Positions 47,752 to 59,914 of a stretch of DNA of 64,000 nucleotides are shown here, in pieces (the stretch's first letter is position 1; each line of letters opens with the position of its first letter). The position numbers and the translations under genes are program-made. The DNA is from Batillaria attramentaria (Eukaryota; Mollusca; Gastropoda; Batillariidae). Location of the stretch: positions 12,501 to 76,500 of the forward strand of contig JACVVK020000013.1 in the NCBI GenBank assembly GCA_018292915.2, read 5' to 3'. The notes under the pieces were generated by a model, which saw only the letters and a program-made list of their open reading frames with translations, did not search any database and had not been told where the DNA came from.

Positions 47752-50700
47752 CACGCACACACTTCCTAATTTCTCTGGATCGGTTCTCATGAAGTTTAAT
47801 GTACTGTACTGTAGAGTGTATGCAGACTGCATTATCACATATCAGAGTACATTAGTCAGGTATCCTTCAGCATCATAGGATATTAAGAAAGTTCTAAACT
47901 TTACTCTGTGTTGCAATCAGCAGATGCCACCAGTGGCTGTTCAGCCTCCGGCTCCTCCCCAGCCCCCACCTCCACCACAGCCTCCGCAACCGAACGAACT
48001 GATGCTGAAAGCGCTGCAGCAGCAGCAGATGATTGAGGCAGAGAAACAGCGTGAAGCTCAGCAGAAGGTTAGGGGGTGGTTGTAGACCCAGATCAACTTA
48101 TTAGACTCTCCAGTTTTCCTCTCTCTTTTTTTTATTATTTTTTTTTTTTTTTTTTTTTTAGGCAATCCTTATTAATATAATGTTGAGGGTCATTGCTGTA
48201 CTGCATTGAGTATTATTACACTGTCCGTGAGTCATGTTTTTCGCATATTTTTGCTTATATTGCATTTTTGGGACACCCTACACATTTTCAAGGGACCTCT
48301 CCGTACTCAAACGCATTTTGAAATGGCCCCGATTGCACCCATTATGTAATGTTCCGTGAACGCTGTGTGAAACTGTGGTTGCCGTCGGTAGACGTTTCTA
48401 CAGTAGTGTGGTTTTGTTACTTGTTTCCCCTCACGTGTTTTTCTCACTTGTCCAGTTGATGCAGCAGCAGCAGCTCGCCCTGCTTGAGGCCCAGCGGTCG
48501 GAGCAGCAGAAACGCATGATGATGGAGGCACAACAACAACAGCAACAGCCACAACCACGTAAGCTAGTGTTCACACTTTTTGTAGATTTTTAAAAAAAAT
48601 ATTAAAACAGCTATTTAAAAAAAAAAAATTTAAATCATTCTAAAAAGTTTAGAGTTTAAGGGTGAATGGATCGATGAAGACAGAAATAAGGCCAAGGAAA
48701 GAGAAAAAGGGGTGGGCAAGCTCAGCGAACTCGGCCCCGCCGTGTGAAGGTGAGCCCACGGGTCCGTTTTGTAGATTTTTTCTTGCTTGCATTAGTAAGC
48801 AACAGCCGTGAAAACAAATGTCTGCCAGATATGTGTAATCTATGCCGCAGGGTGGGTAATCTTAAGTGTGGTGGTGTTTTTCACGCTGAGCTAATGATAG
48901 AAATGGCCTTTTTTTTTTTTGTCCTGGACCTTGTGACTCCGAGAGATAAATCTTCTCTTTCGTTTTCAACAGCACCTGGACCACCACCACCACCACCACC
49001 ACCTCACATGCATCCAACCATTAGTGGTGCTCCACCCCCTCAGCCCCCACCCCCACAGCCCATGACCTCTGCAGCCCCGCCGCTGGTGTCTGGCCCCCCT
49101 CAGGGACACCCGGGCATGCCCGGTCAACAGCCCATGCCTCCCCAGCCCCCACACCCACCCCCCATGCACATGGCACCCCAGGGGCAGGCCCCTCCCCCGC
49201 AGCCCCCAATGTCCCAGACTCAGCAGATGATTCCCCCGGGGGTCGGGCAGGGGATGCCTGGTCAACCTCCCAACCAAGGCCCTCCACAGATGGGCGGTCA
49301 CGCGGGACAGGGTCCCCCCGGGCCGGGCCAGCACATGATGTACCCCCAGGGACAGGGGCCGCCGCCACCCCCAGGGGGGCAGGGTCCTCCAGGTCCACCC
49401 ACGTCCCACCATGGCATGGCACCCCCGGGCCCCCAGCCACCCATGTCGCAGGCATCCAGCATGATGAACCAGGGTCCCAACATGGGCTTCAGAGACGGAG
49501 GGCCCATGAACCGCGGCCCCGGAGGGTCTGACATGGGTCACATGGACCGAGAACGTGCGGACATGGAGTTGGACATGCGATCCATGGGTAGGGGCCCCAT
49601 GGGAATGGGCCGAGGCCCCGACAGAGGCCCCATGGGAATGGATCGAGGCCCCGACAGAGGCCCCATGGGAATGGATCGAGGCCCCGACAGAGGCCCCATG
49701 GGAATGGATCGAGGCCCCGACAGAGGCCCCATGGGAATGGATCGAGGTCCCGACAGAGGCCCCATGGGAATGGATCGAGGCCCTGACAGAGGCCCCATGG
49801 GAATGGATCGAGGCCCCGACAGAGGCCCCATGGGAATGGATCGAGGTCCCGAAAGAGGCCCCATGGGAATGGATCGAGGTCCCGACAGAGGCCCCATGGG
49901 AATGGATCGAGGCCCTGACAGAGGCCCCATGGGAATGGATCGAGGCCCTGACAGGGGACCCATGGGAATGGATCGAGGCCCTGACAGGGGTCCTATGGGT
50001 CAGGACAGAGGCCCTCCAATGCATGACCGAGACATGAGAGAGAGGGACATGAGGGAGGGCCCCCCACACAGGGGCGGGCCCCCATCATCCCTTCAGCAAG
50101 GTGGTAGGGGCCAGCAGCCGCCCGGGATGGAACCTAAACCTCCTCAGGTGAGACACTAGTGGGAAGGATAAAAGTCTGCTTGCATACGCGTCAGTTATTA
50201 CACATATTGGCCCACCCACCCAAAAGAAGAAAGAAAACAAGCATGGTTTGTGGTTGATTTCACAGATGACAAAAATAGATGGTGGAAGCTCGGCAGGTTT
50301 TGTTTGTTTTGCTTCTTTTTTTTTTTTCTTCTTTTTTTTTTTTTCATGAATTTTCCACAGAAGTAGAATACTGCTGTGGTTGCTCAAGCCAGATGGGGGC
50401 AAAGGGTTTCCTCTTTTTACGCTTTGCCTCACGGTGTTTTGTGTTACTTAGCAAGCACCGCGTGAATAATTCTTTTGACAACAGATTGAGATGTATCATA
50501 CACTACCAATACTCTGTTAAGCCTCAGTGCATCATGAGTTCGTTTCACCGCCAAATTGTATGTAAGCGGAGGGGATGTAAATAGCGTGTGTGTGTGTGTG
50601 TGTGTGTGTGCTTTAAGCGCAGCGAGTCCTTGAAGCGGGAGAACAGCGCTCTATAAAAGCCATGTATTATTATTATTACAATACGTCTGCACACACTGAC

Positions 50701-52697
50701 ACAGTATTTTTTAGTCCATGGTTGTAATTTTGACGATTGAAGTCCATCTATTGCAGCAGTCCGGTCCACCGGGTCCGCGTGAGATCCGTCTCCCCCAGGC
50801 ACTGGAGAAGATCCTGGAATTTAAGTCGGTAAGGGCACAGGAGATGGGGCTTGACTCTGAGGATCCTGAGGAGGCGGCTGAAGAGGGTGAGTATGCACAA
50901 CGTGGAATTTTCCGTTGTTTATTGTAACTGTTACTTCTCCAGTTATCGTCAGTGAGCCCAACTCTGGTCAGTTATCGTCAGTGAGCCCAACTCTTGTTCT
51001 TGCATGATGCAAGCTTGGGAATGTTAAGTCATTTGGCAATTTTCAGCCAAATTTCCTACCCTTTCAGCCGAACAATCTAAGTTTCAGCCAAAGAAAAGGA
51101 AGGGGTGAAAAGGTTGCACGCAGAGTACTGTATCATGATACATGATACATGCCATATGGGACAGTCTAACTGTATTTTCGAAGACTTGCATGTCAGTATC
51201 AAGGCTTTATTTTACTTTTGAGTGCCAAGAGAGGCGACTAAATGCCTTTAGTTTAAAAATGCTAAAATGTGTCCTTTTAAGTGGGGCATAGCCCCTTGTG
51301 TTACCCCAGCAGGGCGCTGCCTTTGCACCGTAGCCTAGGTTTCCGTCTTTTTTTTCCCCCTCAGTAATTCCCCAGCCTAATGATAAATTATATGTGCTTG
51401 GTTTGGGTGTTACAGAGTTGACTCTCTCAGTCACACAAGGGATGGAATCTTCCCATGCTGATTTGGAATTAATCTTTGGTGGTGGCATCTAATGTTTCAG
51501 CCTTTCTTTTGGTTATGATCATTTTGATGTGATGGCTGTTATGCAGAGTATGAGAGGCAGCAGGAGGACGTGGAAGAGGAAGTTGAGGATGACCTGGATA
51601 ATCTGGACGAGGAAGGAGCAGACGATGAAGTGATGACCACCGCCAAGCCCTCTAACAAAGAGGTGAGCATTGAATGTCAGCAAAGAACTAAAGGCTGGGA
51701 GTTCAGTGTGTGTAGTACCTGTACGCGTCAACAACAGATTCTGCTTCCTCCTGGCGGACTTGTTTGAAAGACTTCAGACGCTCGATCACTCATTTCAAAT
51801 TTCCTGATGGGGATCTAGAAAGCTTGACTCACAGAGATGATGAATGTGTAGTTGTTTTTGTTTTGTCAAAATCTGAAGCAAGTGAAATATGATGGAGGCT
51901 GAGGGTTTTGTTGTCGTTTTTTTGTTTGTTAGTTGGGGTTTTGGGGTTGTTTTTTTTTTTGTTTTTTTTTTTTAGTCTGTTCATATATAGATCCTCAAAA
52001 TTTGAAATAAAGATTGCATTTGTTTTGAAAAAGTATTGAGATCAGTGCTTTGATTTAATTATTGATAAAATCATTGACATCCCATTTGGTTCAGATTGAC
52101 TGGATGGGGGAGGTTTTTAGCTTGTGTGGGTTTTGGGGGAGTGGGAGGGGGGAGGTATGCGAGAGGGATGTGAACTAAATCATGCTGTCTCAAAATTGTG
52201 TTCACTGTTCGTCAGTTTTTGACATTGAATTTGATGCATTGTTTCTTTCCTCGTCCTTTTTTCTAGTCGAAAAACAAGAAGAGGAAAAAGAAGAAGAAGA
52301 AAGCGAAGAAGAACAGACAGCAACAGAAGCCGAGCAGTCAGCGCAACAATACAGAGCAGAAACAAGAAGACGACGTGCAGATTGAGTCAGTACATACATT
52401 ATTTTGCTACACGGGGTAGACAGTAGTAGTTCACTTTCGTCCCTATCTCCTTACAGCATGCAAGACAATAACATTGACCGTTGTGTTAATATGACGAAAG
52501 CTGCATCCTTCATAGTCTGTCTGAAGTGTGTTTTGTTCATGCCACAGATTTACAGATTTTGTTGTCATGTCGTACATTTTGTTGGTCTTGTTGCAGGTAC
52601 GTCCAGGAACAGTTGGAGCTTGACCCGTCGGATCCTAATTACCACACATTTGCCAAGATCTTTGAAAACTTCAAGGTATCGCAGTTGCTTTAATTTT

Positions 52698-52751
<54 letters not shown>

Positions 52752-55700
52752 CCACCCCCCCCCCCCCCCCCTCCTTTTTTTGTGTGTGTGATGTTGTTAA
52801 ATGTTGAAATTTGCAGCATACACTTGTTGTTATATTCGTTTCTGTGTAATACAGCTACGTAGATTCATGCTTGTGTGGTTCTGCTTGAAACTTGTGTTTG
52901 TACACACTTGTTTTTACCGTAAAGACACTTGTGAAGGCTATCGTGCCAGTTCTTTATATTTCACACAGAGAGAGTGTACCCGGTTATTAGTGTTTGATGC
53001 GCGTATGTCGCAGATTGCAGAGACAGAGAAACCCAAAGACAAGACAGATGAGAAACACGTGGCAAAATCCGCAGATGATGCACCCGCCAAACCCAGTGTC
53101 AAGGCTGATGACAAAGATTCCGATGATGATGATGATGACGCAGAAGAGGTATTGTTGGACGATCCTACCTGGATTTTCTTTCTTTGTATATATTGAACAC
53201 CCTGAAAGTGGTGAGTGGGTGAGAAAAAGTGCTGGCGAGTGAAGTTAAATACTTACTCACCAGATGCAAGTGCAGTAATACAAAGTTGATTTTTTTCTCA
53301 GTGTCATAGCCTTAAAGTGAAGAGAAGTTCCCTCGGCTACTGCCGAGTCTGAATTCCGCAAATCATTTTTTCAAAGCTGCCGTCATCATCTATGTATAAA
53401 ATGCACCAAATCAAAATCAGATCAGCTGTCAACTTCGTCCAAAGAAGGCAAAGTCAGCTGCAGCTGAGCAACTCTTGTTTCATCTGAGTTGGAAGAAAGA
53501 ATTTTGTGACTGAAGTATGATGAAAAGGCAGATGAGATGAACTGTACAGTCTGCTCGCATAACCCTTCACTGGTTGGCTAACCATTTTAATTAAAGAATG
53601 CAGGCATTTTTTTTCTTGACTGGTAATTTTGTACGTAACTTTGAAGTTTAGTTAGTAACTTTTCTAGTTTGGCTAGTAAAAGTTTTGAGGCACTAGCTGA
53701 AGGCCGGTATGGAAAAAAAAATCATACTCAGGCTGGGGAATTGTCAGTCATTTGGCAATTTTCAGTCAAATTCCCTCTCCTTTCAGCCAAAAAAATCAAA
53801 GGTTCAGCCGTAAAAAGGAAGGGGGGAAAAGGTTGCACTCGTATCATGATACATGTAATAGTGGGACTTCAGTTTTGAAGGCTTGCATATCGGTACCAAG
53901 GCAGTATAAATTTAACTTTTGGGTGTCAGTAGAGGCCACTAAATGCCTTTAAAAATGCTAAAATTTGTTTTTCTGGAGTGGGGCGTTGCCCCCGTGGTCC
54001 CACAGTAGTGTGCTACTGCTGCACCCTGGCCTAGGTTTCAGTCTTTTTTTATTCCTTCAGCAATTCCCCAGCCTGCATACTTTCTTGGCTGTGTTTTGTC
54101 ACTGTCAGGCTAAGAATTCATACCTGTGCACAAAGAAAAGTGTTCAAATTTTTTACTTGCTTATTATGGGATGCTCTGAGGACCAGTGTACAAACTGTGT
54201 ATGTTGCAGGCTGTCCCCACTGAAGAGGACACAGCAAAGATTTCTAAAAAGAAGCTGAAGAAATTGACTCGTCTCAGTGTGGCGCAGCTCAAACAGGTGG
54301 AGTATTTCTTTTGCTTTTAGCATCTTCCTATTTATCCGTTTATAAACTTTCGGGTTTGAATGGCATTGGAAATGTTTGCCACAGGTTGCTCAATACCCAC
54401 TGCCTGTTGAGTTTTGCTGGGTGAGGAACCTGGGGAGAAACGGTTATCAAGTGGGCATTGGTTGGCCACAGTCTCGGATTAGACGGACACTTTCACCATG
54501 GCAGTGGTCTTGGCTGCTAGGTAAAGCACAACTTCAGTTGGACATGTTGCCAATAGACGACTCCACTTGTCAAGCAGTGAAGCCAAATCTCTGCCCCTTT
54601 ACTCCACCCGGGTACATGAAATGGCAAAACAGAGTAAGTCCGCGACGTCATTTTAGGGGGAAAAGGGGTGATTTCAAGATGTAAGAGATTGATGTAACGG
54701 TCTTTTCCCTCAAATGACGTCAATGGGCTTACTGCTTTCTTCCCATGTTTTCGGCCATATCAAACTACACGTGCTTCCCTCTTTGTAATGTCTGGCAAGA
54801 GAGTTTGCCAGACCATGTCACATGCTGCGCTTATTATGCCGTGGCACGTGATAGGCTGAATTATGGGGGTGGGCCCCCTTTGATTGACAGGAGTGTAGTG
54901 GTCTGTTTCAACAAAAGAACAATCAGCATGGCTGCATGTGTAATACAGTAGACCTAAAAGTAAAAGTGACTTGGTGAGAAAAGTGAAAGATTAAAGGAAC
55001 GAATTGACAGTTTTAATGTGATGGTGTCCTTGTCCGTGTTTTCAGCTGGTTACCAGGCCTGATGTGGTGGAGATGCACGATGTTACAGCAAAAGATCCAC
55101 GCTTGTTAGTGCACTTGAAGGTAAGATTGGCTGCTGCTGTCATTTCTCTACTGAGTACTGTCCTCATATTAATACAGTTATTAACCCTTTCAGCCCTGAA
55201 GGAATCTCAATAGCGATATCTCTCTCTGCCAGGGAGTTTTTCAAGTGTGCTAGATCTAAAGCTGGGCTCTTGCTTACAGAACTCTATTTCTCAAGAAGTA
55301 TAGGATCCATCCTATAGGGGAATCTTCCACTGTGCAGAGCGTATGTGAGTCGGTCACATGCACGCATATTATTGTTAGGGTCTGCGAGACCGTAGATGAT
55401 ACGGTGGCAGGGCTGAAAGTGTTAAGTGCTGGATGTTTTTGGAGGGTTTTCTCATTTGTTTGACTTAACATTTCGTGCTGTTGAAAACTGCTTTTGCCAC
55501 AGTAAATGTTTGTGGATTATCTACTAGTGCAATTGTTTATTTCGAGTCCTTCCCTACTTCATGATGGGCGTGACTGCACATGCGCGCGCGCGCATGTGTG
55601 TGTGTGTGTGTGTGTTTGCACATGTGTGTGTATTTTGGTGTAAGTGTTCATTTTGGTGTAACTTGTAAGTGTTCATATTTGGTCCATGTAGAAGTTTTTG

Positions 55701-58700
55701 CCAAAGTCTTCTTTATACTGAAGCATTCCGTCTCTTCTGCAGGCTACTCGTAATACAGTCCCTGTGCCACGGCATTGGTGTTACAAGCGCAAGTACCTAC
55801 AAGGCAAGCGAGGTATTGAGAAGCAACCATTTGAGCTGCCGGAGTTCATCCGAGCCACCGGCATCGAGGACATGAGGGCTGCTCTACAAGAAAAGGTACC
55901 TAAACTGGATATCCAGCAAGCTGGTCTTACTTTTGTTGTGTTGTTAACAAAAATTTGACTTCTTATTTGCATGGTTACAATTTCAGACTTTTGAGTCAAT
56001 TTTCAAGGGTTACAAGCAGTTCGCTGACTTGGACCATCGGGGATGAGCTACTCTGACTTAGCATCGCTTAGGCAACTCTTGCAGAATCGGTAACTGTTGT
56101 TCTTAGACTCTCGCCTTTGTGGCCCTGCCTGGTGAAATTTTGGCTTTTGTTCACAGGAGGAGCAGAAGAACCTGAAGGCAAAAATGCGCGAGAAGGTGCG
56201 TCCAAAGCTTGGCAAGATTGACATCGACTACCAGAAACTGCACGACGCCTTCTTCCGCTTCCAGACCAAACCCAAAATGACCATCCATGGGGACCTGTAT
56301 TACGAGGTAAGTGTATGCCTAGTGCAATAGCTGACAGTAGAATTGAGTACAATGTAAACAGGCGGCACTGGGAAGATTTTCAGGTTTGTACTTCTGTAAG
56401 TTCGTAAAATGTGTTCTTGGGCAGTTTTAGTGTGCTGTGGTTTTATCAGTTTATAAACATTGTATTGTATTGGCTGTTTTCATTGTACGGTGATTTCATT
56501 TTTTTAACAACTGTTTTTGTGCGTTTGTTTCAGTCCAAAGAATTTGAAACAAGATTAAAAGAAAAGAAACCTGGTAACCTCACAGATGACTTGAGGGTAG
56601 CTCTTGGTATGCCAGTTGGAGCGGTGAGATTTCTACATTTCCTTGGCATATTTTTTGTTGCTGATACAGTCGAACCTGCCAAGGCGGTCACCTGTATAAG
56701 CAGGCATGCTACTCTTCCGTGAATTCGCGGAAATCCGCGAAAATGAAAATTTGAAAATTGTAATTTCCGTGAAGTCCGAGAAAATCCGTGAAGTAAAAAA
56801 AATCCGGGTCCGATTGAATTCCAGGATTGCTTTCCGTGATCCGAGTTCTGCGAGCGAAAAAATCGTCTGCTACTTCTCCCATTTTAGCCTCTTCCGGTAC
56901 ATTGGACAAAGCTGCTTGCTGATTGGCCGCCGATTGCCGTTTCCGTCCAATGAAACTACACGAACCATTTCTTCTTCGGGTTTTGCCGCCATTTAGGCAT
57001 ACCGCATGCCATTTAGGCAAAACTTGTGTGAATCGAATATCTGTGAAGGGCCTTTCAAGTTTTGTGAATCTATCCAGTGCTTGTAGATCCCGTGAAAGCC
57101 ATCAGTCGCGATGTTTCGAAGCGACATAGTGGAACGAAACAAAGCTGGTGACTGGGACAAAGGGCTGAAAAACAAATGGAGGTGGGATTGGCAGAGCCGA
57201 TCGTTTGAAGTAAAAGACGACAAAGGGAAATTGAAGTACAATGAAACATATGGCGATCATATTGAGAAGATCACGATTGATATCATACGTGTGACCAAGG
57301 AATAAGTTGACAATATGAACTTGAATTGTCTACTTGAAAGACTTGAAGAAATAAACCAAGTTCATGAAATTGCCAAGTTGCTGCATTCTCAGGTATGATT
57401 TTCTTCTTAGTAAACTATTTTTTTTATCCTGGAAAAAGTACTCAGAATGCGCCAGATTGCACAGATTTTAACGATTTTTTCAAAAATTTTCCGGGGGGGC
57501 ATGCCCCCGGACCCCCCTAGCAGACTCGCCGGCTACGCCGGCTCGATTATCTGGCTGCGCCAGATTTTCAGTGAAAACTCTTTTTTGGGAGTAGCATGCC
57601 TGATAAGCCAAACCACTGTCTAACCTGGTCACCCCAGAGGATCCCCTGACACACTAGCTGTTGACATGACACCCTGGATAACCCGGCCACCTGTCTAAGG
57701 TGGTCAGTTTGACCCAGTCCCTTGGGTGACCACCTTACACAGGTTTGACTGTACCAAAAATGGTGTTGATTGGTTCACTCGTTCTTTGAGATATTTTTGC
57801 CATGTGTCATCTCTTTTTATTTTACTCAGTATAGTACAATACAGTCAGAATGGCTTTTGAGAGCCTGTGATGGCTTTTGGCAAGAAAGTACATGTATATT
57901 GAATTTCTTTGTTGTTTTTACAGTGCCTCTAATACCATCATGTGACTGTTTTTGTTTTCAGCATACATCATGCTGTGCAAGTTTTGGTAATGTGTCATAT
58001 GTACTTTGTTCAAATTCAAGACAGTTTCGTTTATCTTTAACTAAAACAGAATGCAGAGAGAGTGCCCCCTCCTTGGTTGATTGCCATGCAGCGCTACGGC
58101 CCGCCACCATCTTACCCTAACCTGAAGGTTCCGGGACTGAACGCACCCATTCCAGAGGTGAGCGTATTGGTATTGTCCTACTGGTGGTGTAAGGGAAGTT
58201 CATGCTGCTGCTCCCTGCAGGATGCACATTGCCATTTGTACAGTGACATCATCTGCTTTGGAAATGTTCAGCCCACAAAATTTAAAAAAAAAACAAATGC
58301 AAATTTAAATTCCGAAACTTAAATAGCTGAGCTGACCCTTTGCACCATGTGATTGTAATGTGTTTATGTCCAGAGTGTGAGAGAATGCATGTGCTTCACG
58401 TGCATGTTGGGTTCAGTTCGCGGAGCTTTGAGCTGATTCATGAAATTGGGTAAAGCGCCTGTACAATTCTCATTATTATTATTATCATTTTTTTCTGCAT
58501 GCATGGTTTGTATTTTTTACGCATCAGCCGCTAGGCCAAATCCCCTCTGTAACACAGACCTTTGCTGGGATGGCACTTATTGTCACCTGACAAAAGCACT
58601 TGCATAATCAATATCATAATGGCACTTACTGTCACCTGACAAAAGCACTTGCATAATGGCACTAATTGCCACCTGACAAAAGCACTTGCATAATAGTTTA

Positions 58701-59628
58701 ATACCTGCTATAAGGTTCACATTCACGGCATGCTCGTGCACATAAGCATTTGTGAAATACAGCGATTTACTTTGCTTCACTGCCTACAGGACGATTCTCA
58801 TTTTGTGTTGTTTCTCGTTTGTGTCTTTCCTTGCAGGGCTGCTCGTTCGGGTATCACGCGGGTGGCTGGGGGAAACCACCTGTTGACGAAACAGGGAAAC
58901 CGTTGTATGGTGACGTGTTTGGCACACAGGGCGGGGAGTTCCAGGTATGGTGTCTTTTTGAGAACTTGTCTCCAAGTAATCGCCAGATGCTGCGTTCATT
59001 TTCAAACCTGTACACTGTATAGCGAAATTAAGAACCTGAGGGAGCCTTTTTGTTTTTTTCCACAGCTTTCCATTCAAATGGGGGGGGGGGGGGGGGTTAC
59101 TGGACAGCTAAGCTGAGCATCGATCTTTTGATTAGGAATGACCTTGATCGTGGGTTCAGATGCCAGTAGGGCAAAATTACCAAGGCAATACAGTCAAGAT
59201 TACTGAACGTTCCCCGTCGAAACCTCAAAACAGTTGGCGAGCGCGCGTTTAGCTTTGCTGCCCCGTCACTCTGGAACACGCGTGGTATGAGTGCGGGAGT
59301 ACGCGCATTGAGTCACTCTGTGAGAATTTTGCGCTATATAAGTACAATTCATTATTATTAAGTCAGTAGCTTGAGTAAGTAACAGAGCAGGCTGGTACTG
59401 GTAGCTGAAGCCCTGACTGGCACAAAAGGATAATATATAATGTGAGTGAATTCTCCCATGTTCAGGAAGTGGTGGAGGAGGAAGACATCGACAAGACCAA
59501 CTGGGGTGAGCTGGAGTCGGAATCCGAATCGGAAGAAGAGGAGTCGGAAGAAGAAGAGGAGAAGGACGAGTCCGGATTGGTCACGCCAGCCGAGGGGTTA
59601 GTAGCCAACGTCTTGCTTTGGCATTGTC

Positions 59629-59693
<65 letters not shown>

Positions 59694-59861
59694 TTTTTGT
59701 ATCTGTTGTGTGTGAGAGAGAGAGACGAAAAAAGATCGGGCAGACACCCACACAAACATATATGCATACCTACCCAGTTACTATTTTGTGTGTTTTCTAG
59801 GTATCCTTTCTTCATGGGTAAACTCAGTGGCAGGGTTTGTGTTCTCCCCCCCCCCCCCACA

Positions 59862-59914
<53 letters not shown>

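Larger units (their letters stand above)
56667..57751. mobile_element. Outer DNA element, TA-flanked, interrupted (about 178 bp without insert)
   Basis: Left end CAGTCGAACCTGCCAAGGCG preceded by TA; right end CCACCTTACACAGGTTTGAC, TG, followed by TA. The ends are inverted copies (CAGTCRAACCTG...GGTGGTCACC) like those of pogo/Tigger-type MITEs (family knowledge). It is interrupted at ATAAG by the 902-bp element at 56701-57602; joining the flanks restores a continuous sequence. Confidence 0.8.

Noticed and set aside
48966..50069. 367-codon minus-strand frame and shorter frames over the same region
   Set aside because: Mirror of the SF3B2 low-complexity exon; the 33-bp repeat keeps all frames open.
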